Positions 32,513-41,315 of a stretch of 64,000 nt of DNA are shown here, one piece after another (positions within the stretch are counted from its first letter, which is position 1; each line of letters opens with the position of its first letter). The notes below the pieces were generated by a model, which had not been told where the DNA came from, did no database searches, and was given only the letters and a program-made list of their open reading frames with translations. A program made the translations under genes and the position numbers. The DNA comes from Pediococcus acidilactici DSM 20284 (GTDB lineage: Bacteria; Bacillota; Bacilli; Lactobacillales; Lactobacillaceae), in the NCBI RefSeq assembly GCF_000146325.1, contig NZ_GL397067.1:561747-625746 (forward strand), given 5' to 3'.

Positions 32513-33382
32513 TTAACTAGCCATAATACTATTCATGATTTTGTTTAAGTTGTGAAATTGTTTCACCTCTTTTCCAGCCAGAAACTGGGCTTGCAATGCT
32601 GCCAGCCATCCCGTAGCCGTAGCAAAAACCCGCTCTGGAAAAGGAAATGCTAAATCGTACATTAGCCCCGCTTGCTGAATCAATAACTCTGCCTGAACCG
32701 GATCTGCACTTTGTTCAATTAATCGCATAAGTTCTTTACGTAAACGACTGACATCAATTTGGGCTGGAACCACCCGATAGCTTTTTTCGTTAAGCCAAAT
32801 AAAATCTAATTCGCGTTCAACCCGTAAATCGACCAGGTCTTTTAGAATTGAAACGCGGGTAAGTTGGTTTAAGTACGGGTCCACTAAGTTAAAACTTGCT
32901 GCCCGAATATAGTTTTTTTGTGGCAAGTGGTATGCTTGCTTAATTGCTTTTATCTGATCCGCTAATTGACGATCACCGAGATGATAAAAATGGCGTTCAT
33001 CGGCCCGCACGCTTTGCGGAAAATCTTCCTGATAGCGGACTTCGGCTTCTTCGAGGCGCGTCACCATCGCCGGTGTTTTCATCTGCTGATCGGCTGACGC
33101 TAAAGTTTTCCACGCCACAATGAAATTATTAGTAGCAATTAACGCCCCTAAATAATCCGTAAAAACTCTCGGATGATGCAAAAAATTGGCCGACTGATTT
33201 GCGACCAATTGTAATGCTTCAGAATATTGTTGATTAGCAACGTAAAAATGGTTTAATAATTCCGCAACCTGAGTGGTAGGCGTCTTTTCGTCAAGTTCTT
33301 CCAAAATTTGGATCGCTTGGGCTTGTTTACCATCATCCCAGAGTTCTTTAGCCTGGGTGAGTTGTTCATCAATTTCCTTCAT
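32513..33382 (-). CDS. TPR-like protein of unknown function, coupled to RNase J2
   Basis: 289-residue cytosolic, helix-rich protein. The first 110 residues read as paired amphipathic helices of the tetratricopeptide type (LWDDGKQAQAIQILEELDEK, FYVANQQYSEALQLV). The second half is an unassigned helical region with FNLVDPYLNQLTRVSILKDLVDLRV. It has no catalytic motif, signal peptide or transmembrane segment. Its ATG overlaps the RNase J2 stop by one base (TAATG), implying tight co-expression and perhaps a partner role in RNA decay, which is inference. TPR proteins in this position recur in lactobacilli, but I know of no defined function. Confidence 0.8.
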   Translation of the reverse strand: MKEIDEQLTQAKELWDDGKQAQAIQILEELDEKTPTTQVAELLNHFYVANQQYSEALQLVANQSANFLHHPRVFTDYLGALIATNNFIVAWKTLASADQQMKTPAMVTRLEEAEVRYQEDFPQSVRADERHFYHLGDRQLADQIKAIKQAYHLPQKNYIRAASFNLVDPYLNQLTRVSILKDLVDLRVERELDFIWLNEKSYRVVPAQIDVSRLRKELMRLIEQSADPVQAELLIQQAGLMYDLAFPFPERVFATATGWLAALQAQFLAGKEVKQFHNLNKIMNSIMAS

Positions 33383-35085
33383 TATTTTTTCTTACTAACC
33401 TTTTTAGCTTTTTTATGGTGCTGATTAACTTCCATAATCACTGGCAAAATTACCGGACGCCGCTTAGTTTGGTCGTAAAGGTACTTACCTAATTTGTCGC
33501 GGACATCTTGTTTCAAATGTCCCCAATCAAATTCTTTGTTATCTAAGTTAGCTTGCACGGTTTTCTTAACTAGTTTAGAACTTTCTTCAATTAGGTCACC
33601 GCTTGCTTTAACATACACAAACCCTTTTGAAGTGATCTTAGGTTCCTTAATAATAATTTTCTTCTTCCGGTCAATGGTAACTACCGCAACAAACACTCCA
33701 TCTTCAGAAAGGATTTTCCGGTCCCTTAGCACAATGTTACCAATGTCACCGACCCCGATTCCATCGATCATTGTATTGCCAACTTCAATACCCTTACCAT
33801 GGAACATTTCACCATCCTGGTACTCTAAAACGTCACCTTTATTGACGATGAAAATTTGTTCTGGTTTCATTCCAACCTGTTCAGCTAGCTCTTGGTGAGC
33901 CGCCAACAATCGGTACTCCCCCTGAATTGGAATCAAAAACTGGGGCTTAATTAAATTCAGCATCAACTGTAAATCGTTACGACTTGCGTGGCCGTTTGCA
34001 TTAGCGCGGTCAGAAATCGACTTAACTTCGGCCCCTGCCCGGTAGAGCATATCCTTAGTCTTCGCAAAGGTTGTTTCCATTGCGTGGGAAGGGTTGGTAG
34101 CAATTAAAACTAAATCACCCTGCTCAATTCGTAATTTTCCTCGACGACGAGAAGCCATTTTTTGTAAGGCTTTGATTGGCTCGCCTAACTTACCCGTTTC
34201 TAAAACGATGGTTTCTTCTGGAGCAAGCTTATCAAGTTTATTTAACGGAACGATTAAGTCATCGTCTGGAATATTAATCTTATTCAATTTAATCGCCGTA
34301 TTAACGATTTTTTCTAAATCGTGACCCGTCAAAACAACTTTGCGTCCCGACTGAACAGCCGCGTCGATTACTTGCTGAATTCGTAAAATATTCGATGCTA
34401 CGGAAGCGACCACTACCCGGCCTTCGTGATACTTGATGATTTCAGCGATGCTTGCTGCAATTTCGGTTTCGTTAGAAGGCCGTTCAAAGTTTTCTGCGTT
34501 AGCTGAATCACTCAATAACGCAATTACCTTCTTAGTACCAATTTGGGCTAACCGTCCAAAATCAGTCGCGTATCCATCTGTAGCGGTTTGATCAAACTTG
34601 AAGTCTCCGGTGTATACGATTCGTCCTTCATCACAATCCAAGACGATTCCTAATGAATCTGGAATGGTATGCGTAGTTTTGAAAAACGAGACCGTCACGT
34701 CCCCAAAATCAATCTCCTTCTTCTCGTCCACCACGTGGAAGTTTTTAAATTTGCGTAAGTCGGGGTCATCATTGACCGTAATTTTTGCCAACGCAATTGT
34801 CATTTCCGAACCGAATACCGGCACCTCAATTTCCTTTAAAAAGTAAGGTAATGCTCCAATGGCATCCGCATGGCCGTGGGTCAAGAACACCCCGACAATT
34901 CGGTCTTTATTTTCAACTAGATACGAGAAATCCGGAATTACTATGTCAATTCCCAACAACTCGTTTTCTGGGTACTTAAGCCCACAATCCAAAATATAAA
35001 TATCATTATGGATTTCAACTGCATACATATTTTTTCCGTTTTCGCGAACGCCGCCAAACGGAATGATTTTTATAACATCACTCAT
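33382..35085 (-). CDS. rnjB: Ribonuclease J2
   Basis: Metallo-beta-lactamase/beta-CASP ribonuclease, partner of RNase J1 in 5'-3' exo- and endonucleolytic mRNA decay. 567 residues. The metal motif is THGHADAIGALP (H70, H72, D74, then A75), so the final His of HxHxDH is replaced by Ala. Together with its place near rpsO this marks it as the J2 paralogue, usually weak or inactive alone. The beta-CASP domain (about 220-380), a second HASRND motif near 355-361 and a basic C-terminal dimerisation tail (HHKKAKKVSKKK) are present. AGGTG lies before the ATG. Confidence 0.93.
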   Translation of the reverse strand: MSDVIKIIPFGGVRENGKNMYAVEIHNDIYILDCGLKYPENELLGIDIVIPDFSYLVENKDRIVGVFLTHGHADAIGALPYFLKEIEVPVFGSEMTIALAKITVNDDPDLRKFKNFHVVDEKKEIDFGDVTVSFFKTTHTIPDSLGIVLDCDEGRIVYTGDFKFDQTATDGYATDFGRLAQIGTKKVIALLSDSANAENFERPSNETEIAASIAEIIKYHEGRVVVASVASNILRIQQVIDAAVQSGRKVVLTGHDLEKIVNTAIKLNKINIPDDDLIVPLNKLDKLAPEETIVLETGKLGEPIKALQKMASRRRGKLRIEQGDLVLIATNPSHAMETTFAKTKDMLYRAGAEVKSISDRANANGHASRNDLQLMLNLIKPQFLIPIQGEYRLLAAHQELAEQVGMKPEQIFIVNKGDVLEYQDGEMFHGKGIEVGNTMIDGIGVGDIGNIVLRDRKILSEDGVFVAVVTIDRKKKIIIKEPKITSKGFVYVKASGDLIEESSKLVKKTVQANLDNKEFDWGHLKQDVRDKLGKYLYDQTKRRPVILPVIMEVNQHHKKAKKVSKKK

Positions 35086-35365
35086 TTTTTCACCTACATT
35101 AAATATTCTTTAGTTTCCGCACAATTTATATACTGCTTTAATTTTAGCATAGATTAATTGTTAAAAACAAAAAGCACGCAGGAAGACTTTGGCGTTCACT
35201 TTATCTATACGGCAAAATTTATCTAACAAATTTCTCTAAATTGACCACGGCCAGTGCTTGGTCTGCCGTTAACACATTAGTAAAACAAACCCATCCCCCC
35301 ATTTTTAATGCCGCTCATTTAGCAATTAGGAGGTTTTTTATTTAAAAATTTACTTTTCGCTTCCA

Positions 35366-35398
35366 AATAAAAAGCAGTCTCGCGCTCCGGAGACTGCT
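35366..35398 (-). terminator. Second terminator downstream of rpsO
   Basis: GCAGTCTC (35374-35381) / GAGACTGC (35390-35397) with AAAAA on the left (U-tract on minus). Confidence 0.7.
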
Positions 35399-35500
35399 CC
35401 AATTTAACTAACTATTTTAGGATTTCAATAATTTATTAACCAGCTGATTAAGTCAACTTAATTATTAAGCAGAACTCCCTCGTATTTTTCTAGGGTAAAC

Positions 35501-35534
35501 AAAAAAGCCCCGCATCGAGATGCAGAGGGCTTTA
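35501..35534 (-). terminator. Terminator of rpsO
   Basis: On the minus strand AAAGCCCTCTGCAT / ATGCGGGGCTTTTTT. Confidence 0.85.
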
Positions 35535-35545
35535 TCTGACCAATC

Positions 35546-35815
35546 TTAACGACGAAGGCCAAGACTCTTGATTAATTCACGGTAACGTTGTACGTCTGTC
35601 TTACGTAGGTAAGCAAGTAAGTTACGACGATGACCGATCTTCTTCATCAATCCACGTTGTGAATGGAAGTCTTTCCGGTGAACACGGATGTGTTCGTTGA
35701 TTTCGTTAATGTCTGCTGTCAAAACTGCGATTTGTACTTCTGCAGAACCTGTATCGCCTTCGTGACGAGCGTATTTTGCAATAATTTCGTTCTTCTTTGC
35801 TTGTGAAATTGCCAT
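35546..35815 (-). CDS. rpsO: 30S ribosomal protein S15
   Basis: Primary 16S rRNA binding protein of the small-subunit platform. 89 residues, full length, with the classic [20 protein letters not shown] start and [20 protein letters not shown] rRNA-binding helices. The ATG at 35815 is preceded by GAGGTGG; a longer frame of ten extra codons is not used. Transcribed alone from a good promoter about 95 bp upstream. The leader could carry an S15 autoregulatory structure. Confidence 0.98.
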   Translation of the reverse strand: MAISQAKKNEIIAKYARHEGDTGSAEVQIAVLTADINEINEHIRVHRKDFHSQRGLMKKIGHRRNLLAYLRKTDVQRYRELIKSLGLRR

Positions 35816-35909
35816 TTTATCCACCTCATTCTTTAAATTGCCCAAGACTGAGTAAATCGTCGGCAGATCGATAGACTAAGTAATGGGTTTGCTTTTATAA
35901 GCACATCCT

Positions 35910-35938
35910 AGTTTACCGAAACTCAAAACTTTTTTCAA
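35910..35938 (-). promoter_or_regulatory. Promoter of rpsO
   Basis: On the minus strand TTGAAA (35933-35938), 17-bp spacer, TAAACT (35910-35915). The 90-nt leader contains a TGCTT-ATAA-AAGCA hairpin and a possible TGCC/GGCA closing stem near the ribosome binding site. Confidence 0.65.
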
Positions 35939-35951
35939 GTTTATTCGAGCA

Positions 35952-35980
35952 TTGCATTAATAACGTACTTTCTGTATAAT
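35952..35980 (+). promoter_or_regulatory. Promoter of rpsT
   Basis: TTGCAT (35952-35957), 17-bp spacer, TATAAT (35975-35980). Divergent from and close to the rpsO promoter. Confidence 0.75.
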
Positions 35981-36018
35981 ACTACTGTTGTATTAAGCAT
36001 ACTCTGGAGGTGAATAAT

Positions 36019-36273
36019 ATGCCAGTTATCAAATCTGCAATGAAACGTGTTCGTACAAACGAAAAAGCTGCTGCTCGCAACCGTTCGCAATTGAGCGCAA
36101 TGCGTACCAGCATCAAAGCATTTGAAATTGCTGCTAAGAACAACGCTGAAAACGCTAATGAACTTTTAAACACAGCTTACAGCCGTATTGACCGTGCTAA
36201 AACAAAGGGTCTTATCAAGGCTAACAACGCTGGACGTAAGAAGTCTCGCTTAGCAAAAATGCTTGCTAAATAA
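36019..36273 (+). CDS. rpsT: 30S ribosomal protein S20
   Basis: Small-subunit protein that binds the 5' domain and helix 44 of 16S rRNA. 84 residues with the standard MPVIKSAMKRVRTNEKAAAR start, three long basic helices, and the C-terminal GLIKANNAGRKKSRLAKML. The ATG at 36019 has GGAGG at 8 nt; a GTG three codons earlier overlaps that site. It is divergent from rpsO and convergent with holA. A terminator follows within a few bases. Confidence 0.98.
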   Translation: MPVIKSAMKRVRTNEKAAARNRSQLSAMRTSIKAFEIAAKNNAENANELLNTAYSRIDRAKTKGLIKANNAGRKKSRLAKMLAK

Positions 36274-36275
36274 AA

Positions 36276-36301
36276 AAGCACCGGTGATCCGGTGTTTTTT
36301 T
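36276..36301 (+). terminator. Terminator of rpsT
   Basis: CACCGG-TGAT-CCGGTG followed by seven T. It overlaps the last codon of the convergent holA. Confidence 0.85.
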
Positions 36302-37319
36302 ATTGCCATCCATTTTTAATTTTAACTAGAAACAACTCAAAGAGTTCCTGTGGGGGTCTTTGGGTTGTTTTTAATTGCTCTTCTAAATCAAGCAATCCGA
36401 GAAAAGCACGTTTGAGGCTAGCCATATCAAATTGGCGCACCGCCTGCATAGCTAATTTAATTCGGTACGGATGGGCCTTTAATTCTTGAGCAAGTTTACC
36501 TTGAGAAAATCCCCGTTCCGTTAAAATTTTAACCTGTAAGAGTAACCGAAATTGACTAACTAAGGCGGCGTTAATTCGCAATGGTTGTTCTTGGTTAAGC
36601 AACAAGACGGAATAGTCTGCAATCGACTGTCGCACATCCCCCTTCATCAACACCTTAATCAAATCAAAAACATTTTGGGTCAGACTTTTGGGAACGAGTT
36701 TTTGTACCGCCTCTAGGTCAATGTGCTTCGAATCCGCTGCGTAAACGGTCAATTTTTCCAATTCATTAATCACTTGCGCTAAATTATTTCCCGTTCGTAA
36801 AATCAATTCTTCGACTGCCGGGCTGGCAATTTGAATTTGACGCTCGTTAACAAACTGTTGAATTAACTGCCGAGTATCAGCCTCTTTAGGCGGGTTAGCG
36901 TCAATAACGGTGGCCTGCTTTTTCAAATCTTTGACGATTTTTTTCCGGCCATCCAATTTCTCATATTTAGCAGCAAACACTAAAATAGTCGTGGGTTCGG
37001 GTTGCTTCAAGTAATTAATTAAGCCGTCCAAATTAAACTTAACTTTAGTTTTTTCACCAGTTAGAAAAACCGGATTATTAGCAATCACCAGCCGATAGTC
37101 CCCAAAAAATGGCGAGGATTGCGCATCGTCTAATAACAAGCCTAAATCGGTATTTTCTAAGTCGTACGTTCCAACATTCATCACTTGCTGGTCTTCTGGG
37201 ATTAGCGCGGTTAGTATTTTTTTGGCTGCGTTTTGAATGTAGTTATCCGGCCCTTCAATCAAATAGATTGGCTGAAGGTTACCTTTAGCAACATCCTTTT
37301 TTAAATCAGTAAGTTTCAT
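36300..37319 (-). CDS. holA: DNA polymerase III delta subunit
   Basis: Clamp-loader wrench subunit that opens the beta clamp. 339 residues, typical of YqeN/HolA. N-terminal AAA+-like fold with YLIEGPDNYI in place of a true Walker A, strands around VLVFAAKYEKLDGRKK, and the C-terminal helical collar domain (about 210-335). Its ATG overlaps the comEC stop by four bases, and holA after comEC is a standard Firmicutes order. The ORF ends inside the rpsT terminator, leaving no spacer between the convergent genes. Confidence 0.95.
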   Translation of the reverse strand: MKLTDLKKDVAKGNLQPIYLIEGPDNYIQNAAKKILTALIPEDQQVMNVGTYDLENTDLGLLLDDAQSSPFFGDYRLVIANNPVFLTGEKTKVKFNLDGLINYLKQPEPTTILVFAAKYEKLDGRKKIVKDLKKQATVIDANPPKEADTRQLIQQFVNERQIQIASPAVEELILRTGNNLAQVINELEKLTVYAADSKHIDLEAVQKLVPKSLTQNVFDLIKVLMKGDVRQSIADYSVLLLNQEQPLRINAALVSQFRLLLQVKILTERGFSQGKLAQELKAHPYRIKLAMQAVRQFDMASLKRAFLGLLDLEEQLKTTQRPPQELFELFLVKIKNGWQ

Positions 37320-39574
37320 TGAACAATGCTTCCTTTTTTATCAATTCCTACCTTCCATCTTCCCATACCATTGAAAAAATATCTATAAGAAATCATCCCG
37401 TAATCTTGGGTAGAAACGACCGGAATTCGTAACCGTTGCAGGCGCTCAATCACTTCCGCATTTGGATGACCGTACCGGTTATTTCGTCCCGCCGAAACGA
37501 CCGCTAATTTAGGGGAAATTGCGGATAACAATTCAGGCGAATTAGCAGTCTTGCTGCCATGGTGTCCCAATTTAAAAATATCCACCTTACCAACCAATTC
37601 TGGATTTTGTAGTAGTTTCTGTTCACCACTAATATCTAAATCACCAGTCAATAAAATTCTTTTTCCGCCAAAATTACCTTCCAGCACTAAAGAATCTTCG
37701 TTTGCACCCTTCCCCGGCCGTTCCGGATATAAAATTTGCAGCGGTAGTCGGGAAACTTGAGCATCTTTTAATACCTCAACGATCCGGGTTTGGTGGAGAT
37801 AGGGCAAAATTTGGTAACGGAAGTTATCCGTTTTTTCTACCCCGGCGGGAAAGAGCAGCTGTTGGACCTTTAAATTTTGCAAAACCGCCTTTGCTTCTCC
37901 AATATGGTCAACGTCTTGGTGGGTCAAACAAAGTGTATCAATCTTACTAATGCCAATGCTTTGTAAATAATTAATTGAACTATTCTTAGCAATTGTAGAG
38001 GTCTGCTTTTGCCGGGAGCCAAACCGTAACTTACCACCCGTGTCCACCATGGTTACCGATCGGTTAAAAGGCTCCCGAATTAAAATACTGTCTCCTTGAC
38101 CGACGTCAAAGAACGTAACCTCTCCAAAAGGCAGTAAACGAAAATAAACTCCCGTCGCTATCCAAGTTAACCAATAAACTTTAAAAAGTCGTTTCTTCAG
38201 GATCTGTGCATCCGTGGATACAATTTTAAGTGCAATCACTAAAAGAAACATCACCAACCAGCGACTAGGCTTTCCGATTAGTAAAAGTCCCGGAAGCTGA
38301 TCTAACCGTTGCAATCCCCACTCTACCCCGATAATCACCTGATTAATCACGCTGGCAGTGAGCGGGAAACAAAAAGCTATTAAAACAGCCGGGATCACTA
38401 AGCTTGAAAAAAGCGGTACGCATAGTAAATTAAAAAGAACCGTCAAAAGGTGGATTTTGTACATCGAAAAAAGGATAATCGGTATTTCTACCAAAAATAG
38501 TTTAAATGAAATTTTTAAACTGCTAGTGGTACTTTGACTAATCAAAACTAGAGATAGCAAGTAACTTAGCTGACCACCCATTTGAAGCAGCACGAATGGA
38601 TTCAGCCATAGATTAATCAATAAAACTATGCACCAAGCCTCTACGCCACCCCTAAAATTCAACCGTAGTCGTTGTGCCACCAGCTTAATTAAAACTAGCG
38701 TGACTGCCCGAAAAAGGCTTGTACTTCCCCCTCCAAGCACGAAATAAACCGGTAAAACCACCATTTGTATGGTAAACAAAGTTTCCCGATCAATTCGCAA
38801 CAAGATTCCTATTTTTTCAATCAACCTGATGAAGTAAAAAACGTGTAATCCCGAAATACAAAATAAGTGAATAATCCCTAAATTACGCAGTTTTTCACTA
38901 TTTTCTTTTAGAAAATCGGTCTGCTCGCCCAAAATGATTCCCGCGCAATAACTACGCAACGGTTCTGCAAACTGCTGACAGCGGTCTAATAACTTCTTCC
39001 GCCAGTGGTGCATCCATGCTTGGTAACTCTTTAAGGGGAGTTGTCGAACATTGATCAGCTGCGTCTTGTTTAAGTTATAGTAAACCTTTTTACCGTACAT
39101 AATGCGGCGAAAATCAAATTGGTTCACGTTGGTTGGTTGCGCTAACGGCCCCAGATTTCCCGCAACTTCTAGTTGTAAATCTTGCGAATTATTTTGGAAG
39201 CTTTGCTGTAATTTGGGAGACTCCAGTGGGATAAAAGCCTGAACTCCTTGGTGATCAAAACTATTATTAAACGCTCGGATGCTGATCCCGTCTTCTCGAA
39301 TTTTGACCTCATCAGGGTGCACGTTTAAGATTATCCGTACATTTTCATAACTTTTCTGATGTTGCCCGATAAAATGACTCACGTGACTAAAATGCCACCC
39401 AAAAAGCAATCCCAACGTCACAACTTGTACCACTGGGAAAAGCTGCCGCAACCAACAAACCCGGCCAAACCAAACAAATAGCAATACTAAAAAAACTATT
39501 GAACGAGTAAAAACATATCCCGCCAGCAAAAAGATCGTCACCGTTGCCCAAATTAAAGAACTACTACTTTCCAT
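37316..39574 (-). CDS. comEC: DNA internalisation channel ComEC
   Basis: Membrane channel carrying one DNA strand into the cytosol during natural transformation. 752 residues, full length. It has N-terminal helices and an OB-like domain (about 60-180), the Competence domain with multiple helices including GIIHLFCISGLHVFYF near 235, and a C-terminal metallo-beta-lactamase domain starting around TFFDVGQGDSILI, with LTHQDVDHIGEAK and LGHHGSKTANSPELL. No frameshift or stop interrupts it. The ATG overlaps the end of comEB by 11 bases and has only AAAGG directly adjacent, so translation probably depends on coupling. Confidence 0.95.
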   Translation of the reverse strand: MESSSSLIWATVTIFLLAGYVFTRSIVFLVLLFVWFGRVCWLRQLFPVVQVVTLGLLFGWHFSHVSHFIGQHQKSYENVRIILNVHPDEVKIREDGISIRAFNNSFDHQGVQAFIPLESPKLQQSFQNNSQDLQLEVAGNLGPLAQPTNVNQFDFRRIMYGKKVYYNLNKTQLINVRQLPLKSYQAWMHHWRKKLLDRCQQFAEPLRSYCAGIILGEQTDFLKENSEKLRNLGIIHLFCISGLHVFYFIRLIEKIGILLRIDRETLFTIQMVVLPVYFVLGGGSTSLFRAVTLVLIKLVAQRLRLNFRGGVEAWCIVLLINLWLNPFVLLQMGGQLSYLLSLVLISQSTTSSLKISFKLFLVEIPIILFSMYKIHLLTVLFNLLCVPLFSSLVIPAVLIAFCFPLTASVINQVIIGVEWGLQRLDQLPGLLLIGKPSRWLVMFLLVIALKIVSTDAQILKKRLFKVYWLTWIATGVYFRLLPFGEVTFFDVGQGDSILIREPFNRSVTMVDTGGKLRFGSRQKQTSTIAKNSSINYLQSIGISKIDTLCLTHQDVDHIGEAKAVLQNLKVQQLLFPAGVEKTDNFRYQILPYLHQTRIVEVLKDAQVSRLPLQILYPERPGKGANEDSLVLEGNFGGKRILLTGDLDISGEQKLLQNPELVGKVDIFKLGHHGSKTANSPELLSAISPKLAVVSAGRNNRYGHPNAEVIERLQRLRIPVVSTQDYGMISYRYFFNGMGRWKVGIDKKGSIVQ

Positions 39575-40046
39575 CCTTTAATAAAGTTTTGACATCGATT
39601 TTAGCTAAATCTTCGTCCGTAAACTTAATTTGCTTAACGGCAACATTTTTACGTTTCAAAAGTGCTACTGCATAAGGGTCGTTATTATAGTTTCGTAAAT
39701 AATTAATTTTCACAATGCCCGTTTGTAAAAGCATTTTGGTACATTGCAGACACGGAAAGTCGGTAACGTAAATCTCCGCTCCGTCAGTTGCCACGCCAAA
39801 TTTAGAGCATTGCAACACCGCGTTCATTTCAGCATGAATTGTCCGCACGCAATGACCATCAACTAAGTAACATCCTTCGTCTAAGCAATGCACGTCGCCG
39901 CTAACCGATCCGTTATATCCTCCAGCAATTACGCGCCGGTCGCGGACAATAATTGCTCCTACAGAAAGCCGTTTGCATGTGCTCCGTAGCGATAATAATA
40001 GTGCCTGTGTCATGAAATATTGGTCCCAATCAATTCTTTTATCCAT
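39564..40046 (-). CDS. comEB: ComEB, dCMP deaminase family
   Basis: Zinc-dependent deaminase of the dCMP/ComE operon protein 2 type; supplies dUMP from dCMP and is conserved in the late-competence operon, though not strictly needed for uptake. 160 residues with the zinc motif TIHAEMNAV (HAE near 71) and FPCLQCTKMLLQ (PCxxC near 98). It starts at the ATG at 40046 with AAAGG 9 nt upstream. The frame extends three codons further to another ATG that is too close to that site. Confidence 0.94.
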   Translation of the reverse strand: MDKRIDWDQYFMTQALLLSLRSTCKRLSVGAIIVRDRRVIAGGYNGSVSGDVHCLDEGCYLVDGHCVRTIHAEMNAVLQCSKFGVATDGAEIYVTDFPCLQCTKMLLQTGIVKINYLRNYNNDPYAVALLKRKNVAVKQIKFTDEDLAKIDVKTLLKDGK

Positions 40047-40060
40047 TTTAACCATCCTTT

Positions 40061-40741
40061 TTAAACCGTAATTGAATCCTTTAAACCTGCAAAAATTTTA
40101 TCACCAATTCCTTGAACCTGCTTTAAATCATCGATGGTTTTAAAGCCACCCTGTTTTTCCCGATAGCTAATAATCTGATCCGCCTTTTTATCTCCAATCC
40201 CGTTTAACGTTAACAAAGCATTTTTATCAGCCGTATTGATGTTTACTAACTCACCAGCCGATGAAGAACTTGCCAGGCTTTCATTTCCAGCATTGCCAGC
40301 GGTTCCCATTAACTGCTTAGGGTCAAAGTCCTTAATTTCTCCTTTAATGGGTATGTACACTACCTGTTGGTCACTTAATTGTAAAGCCATATTAATGTTT
40401 TTGCGGTCCGCAGATTCAGTCAATCCGCCAGCCAGTTCAATTCCGTCGACGACCCGCATCCCCGGTTTTACTTCATAAACTCCCGGTTTTTTAACCGCAC
40501 CCTTTACGTCCACCATTAACTTCTGCTTCCTAGCTGATTTTTGAACACTATCAGTCGAAGGGCTGCTAGTTACAGAGCTAGATTGAGCTTCTGAACCCGC
40601 CATCATCACTTCTGAGCTTTCTTGTGGGGACTGCACATTATTCTTCGGCCGTAGCAAACTAACAACTAACAAAATAGCCGCCATCAAGATGCTTCCTATT
40701 ATAATCGGTTTTTGGTATTTTTCCCAAATTTCTTCCCACAT
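40061..40741 (-). CDS. comEA: ComEA, DNA receptor for transformation
   Basis: Membrane-anchored dsDNA-binding protein. 226 residues. It has an N-terminal transmembrane segment (IIIGSILMAAILLVVSLL, about 13-30), a Ser/Gln-rich flexible linker (about 35-70), an SLBB-type domain (VDVKGAVKKPGVYEVKPGMRV, about 76-140), a second linker, and two C-terminal helix-hairpin-helix motifs (NINTADKNALLTLNGIGDKK and QVQGIGDKIFAGL) for DNA binding. AGGAGGGG precedes the ATG at 40741. First gene of comEA-comEB-comEC-holA. The upstream coaD has its own terminator, so this operon starts here. Confidence 0.95.
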   Translation of the reverse strand: MWEEIWEKYQKPIIIGSILMAAILLVVSLLRPKNNVQSPQESSEVMMAGSEAQSSSVTSSPSTDSVQKSARKQKLMVDVKGAVKKPGVYEVKPGMRVVDGIELAGGLTESADRKNINMALQLSDQQVVYIPIKGEIKDFDPKQLMGTAGNAGNESLASSSSAGELVNINTADKNALLTLNGIGDKKADQIISYREKQGGFKTIDDLKQVQGIGDKIFAGLKDSITV

Positions 40742-40767
40742 TTTCACCCCTCCTCAACTATATATAC

Positions 40768-40798
40768 AAAAAAAGACCGGAATTTCTTCCAGTCTTTA
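40768..40798 (-). terminator. Terminator of coaD
   Basis: On the minus strand AAAGACTGGAA / TTCCGGTCTTTTTTT. Confidence 0.85.
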
Positions 40799-40800
40799 GT

Positions 40801-41283
40801 TTATTTATTTTTTAGTCGACTTTTAAGCTGTAGCTCCACTGCTTCCGGTACTAACCCGTGGATGCTACCACCCATTTTCACCACTTCTTTAATTAAACTC
40901 GAAGAGGTAAAGTTCCATTTAGGATCAGCTGGCAAAAAGACGGTTTCAACTTGTTCAGCCAAAAATTGGTTCATTTGTGCGACTTGTGTCTCAAAATCAA
41001 GGTCGGCGGCGTTCCGAACGCCACGTACCAAAACGTCCGCATTTAATTCTTTAAAAGTATCCACCGTCAACCCTTTAGACGTGGTAAAGCTCACGTTCTC
41101 CAAGTCCTGCATCGCCATCGTCAACAAGTTAACCCGCTCTTGAGGAGAAAATAACGGCTGCTTATTGGTATTAATAGCGACCACTACCACCAGTTCGTCA
41201 AAGATTCGCGCAGCACGGCGAATCAAGTCCACGTGTCCGTTAGTAACCGGGTCAAAACTTCCCGCATAAAGTGCCTTCGTCAT
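40801..41283 (-). CDS. coaD: Phosphopantetheine adenylyltransferase
   Basis: Penultimate step of coenzyme A synthesis: 4'-phosphopantetheine plus ATP to dephospho-CoA. 160 residues, normal length, with the nucleotidyltransferase motif [14 protein letters not shown] (residues 8-21) and the [14 protein letters not shown] segment near 89, plus the C-terminal [20 protein letters not shown] lies before the ATG. It is the last gene of ftsW-ylbG-rsmD-coaD. Confidence 0.97.
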   Translation of the reverse strand: MTKALYAGSFDPVTNGHVDLIRRAARIFDELVVVVAINTNKQPLFSPQERVNLLTMAMQDLENVSFTTSKGLTVDTFKELNADVLVRGVRNAADLDFETQVAQMNQFLAEQVETVFLPADPKWNFTSSSLIKEVVKMGGSIHGLVPEAVELQLKSRLKNK

Positions 41284-41315
41284 TATGTTTTGCTTCCTTA
41301 CTTAAAATATTTTAT

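Larger units (their letters stand above)
35086..35545. other. 460-bp intergenic region between rpsO and rnjB
   Basis: No ORF is supported. It holds the rpsO terminator (35501-35534), a second hairpin terminator (35366-35398) and about 260 bp of unassigned sequence before rnjB. A plus-strand TAGGAGG at 35328-35334 has no start codon at a usable distance. Confidence 0.6.
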
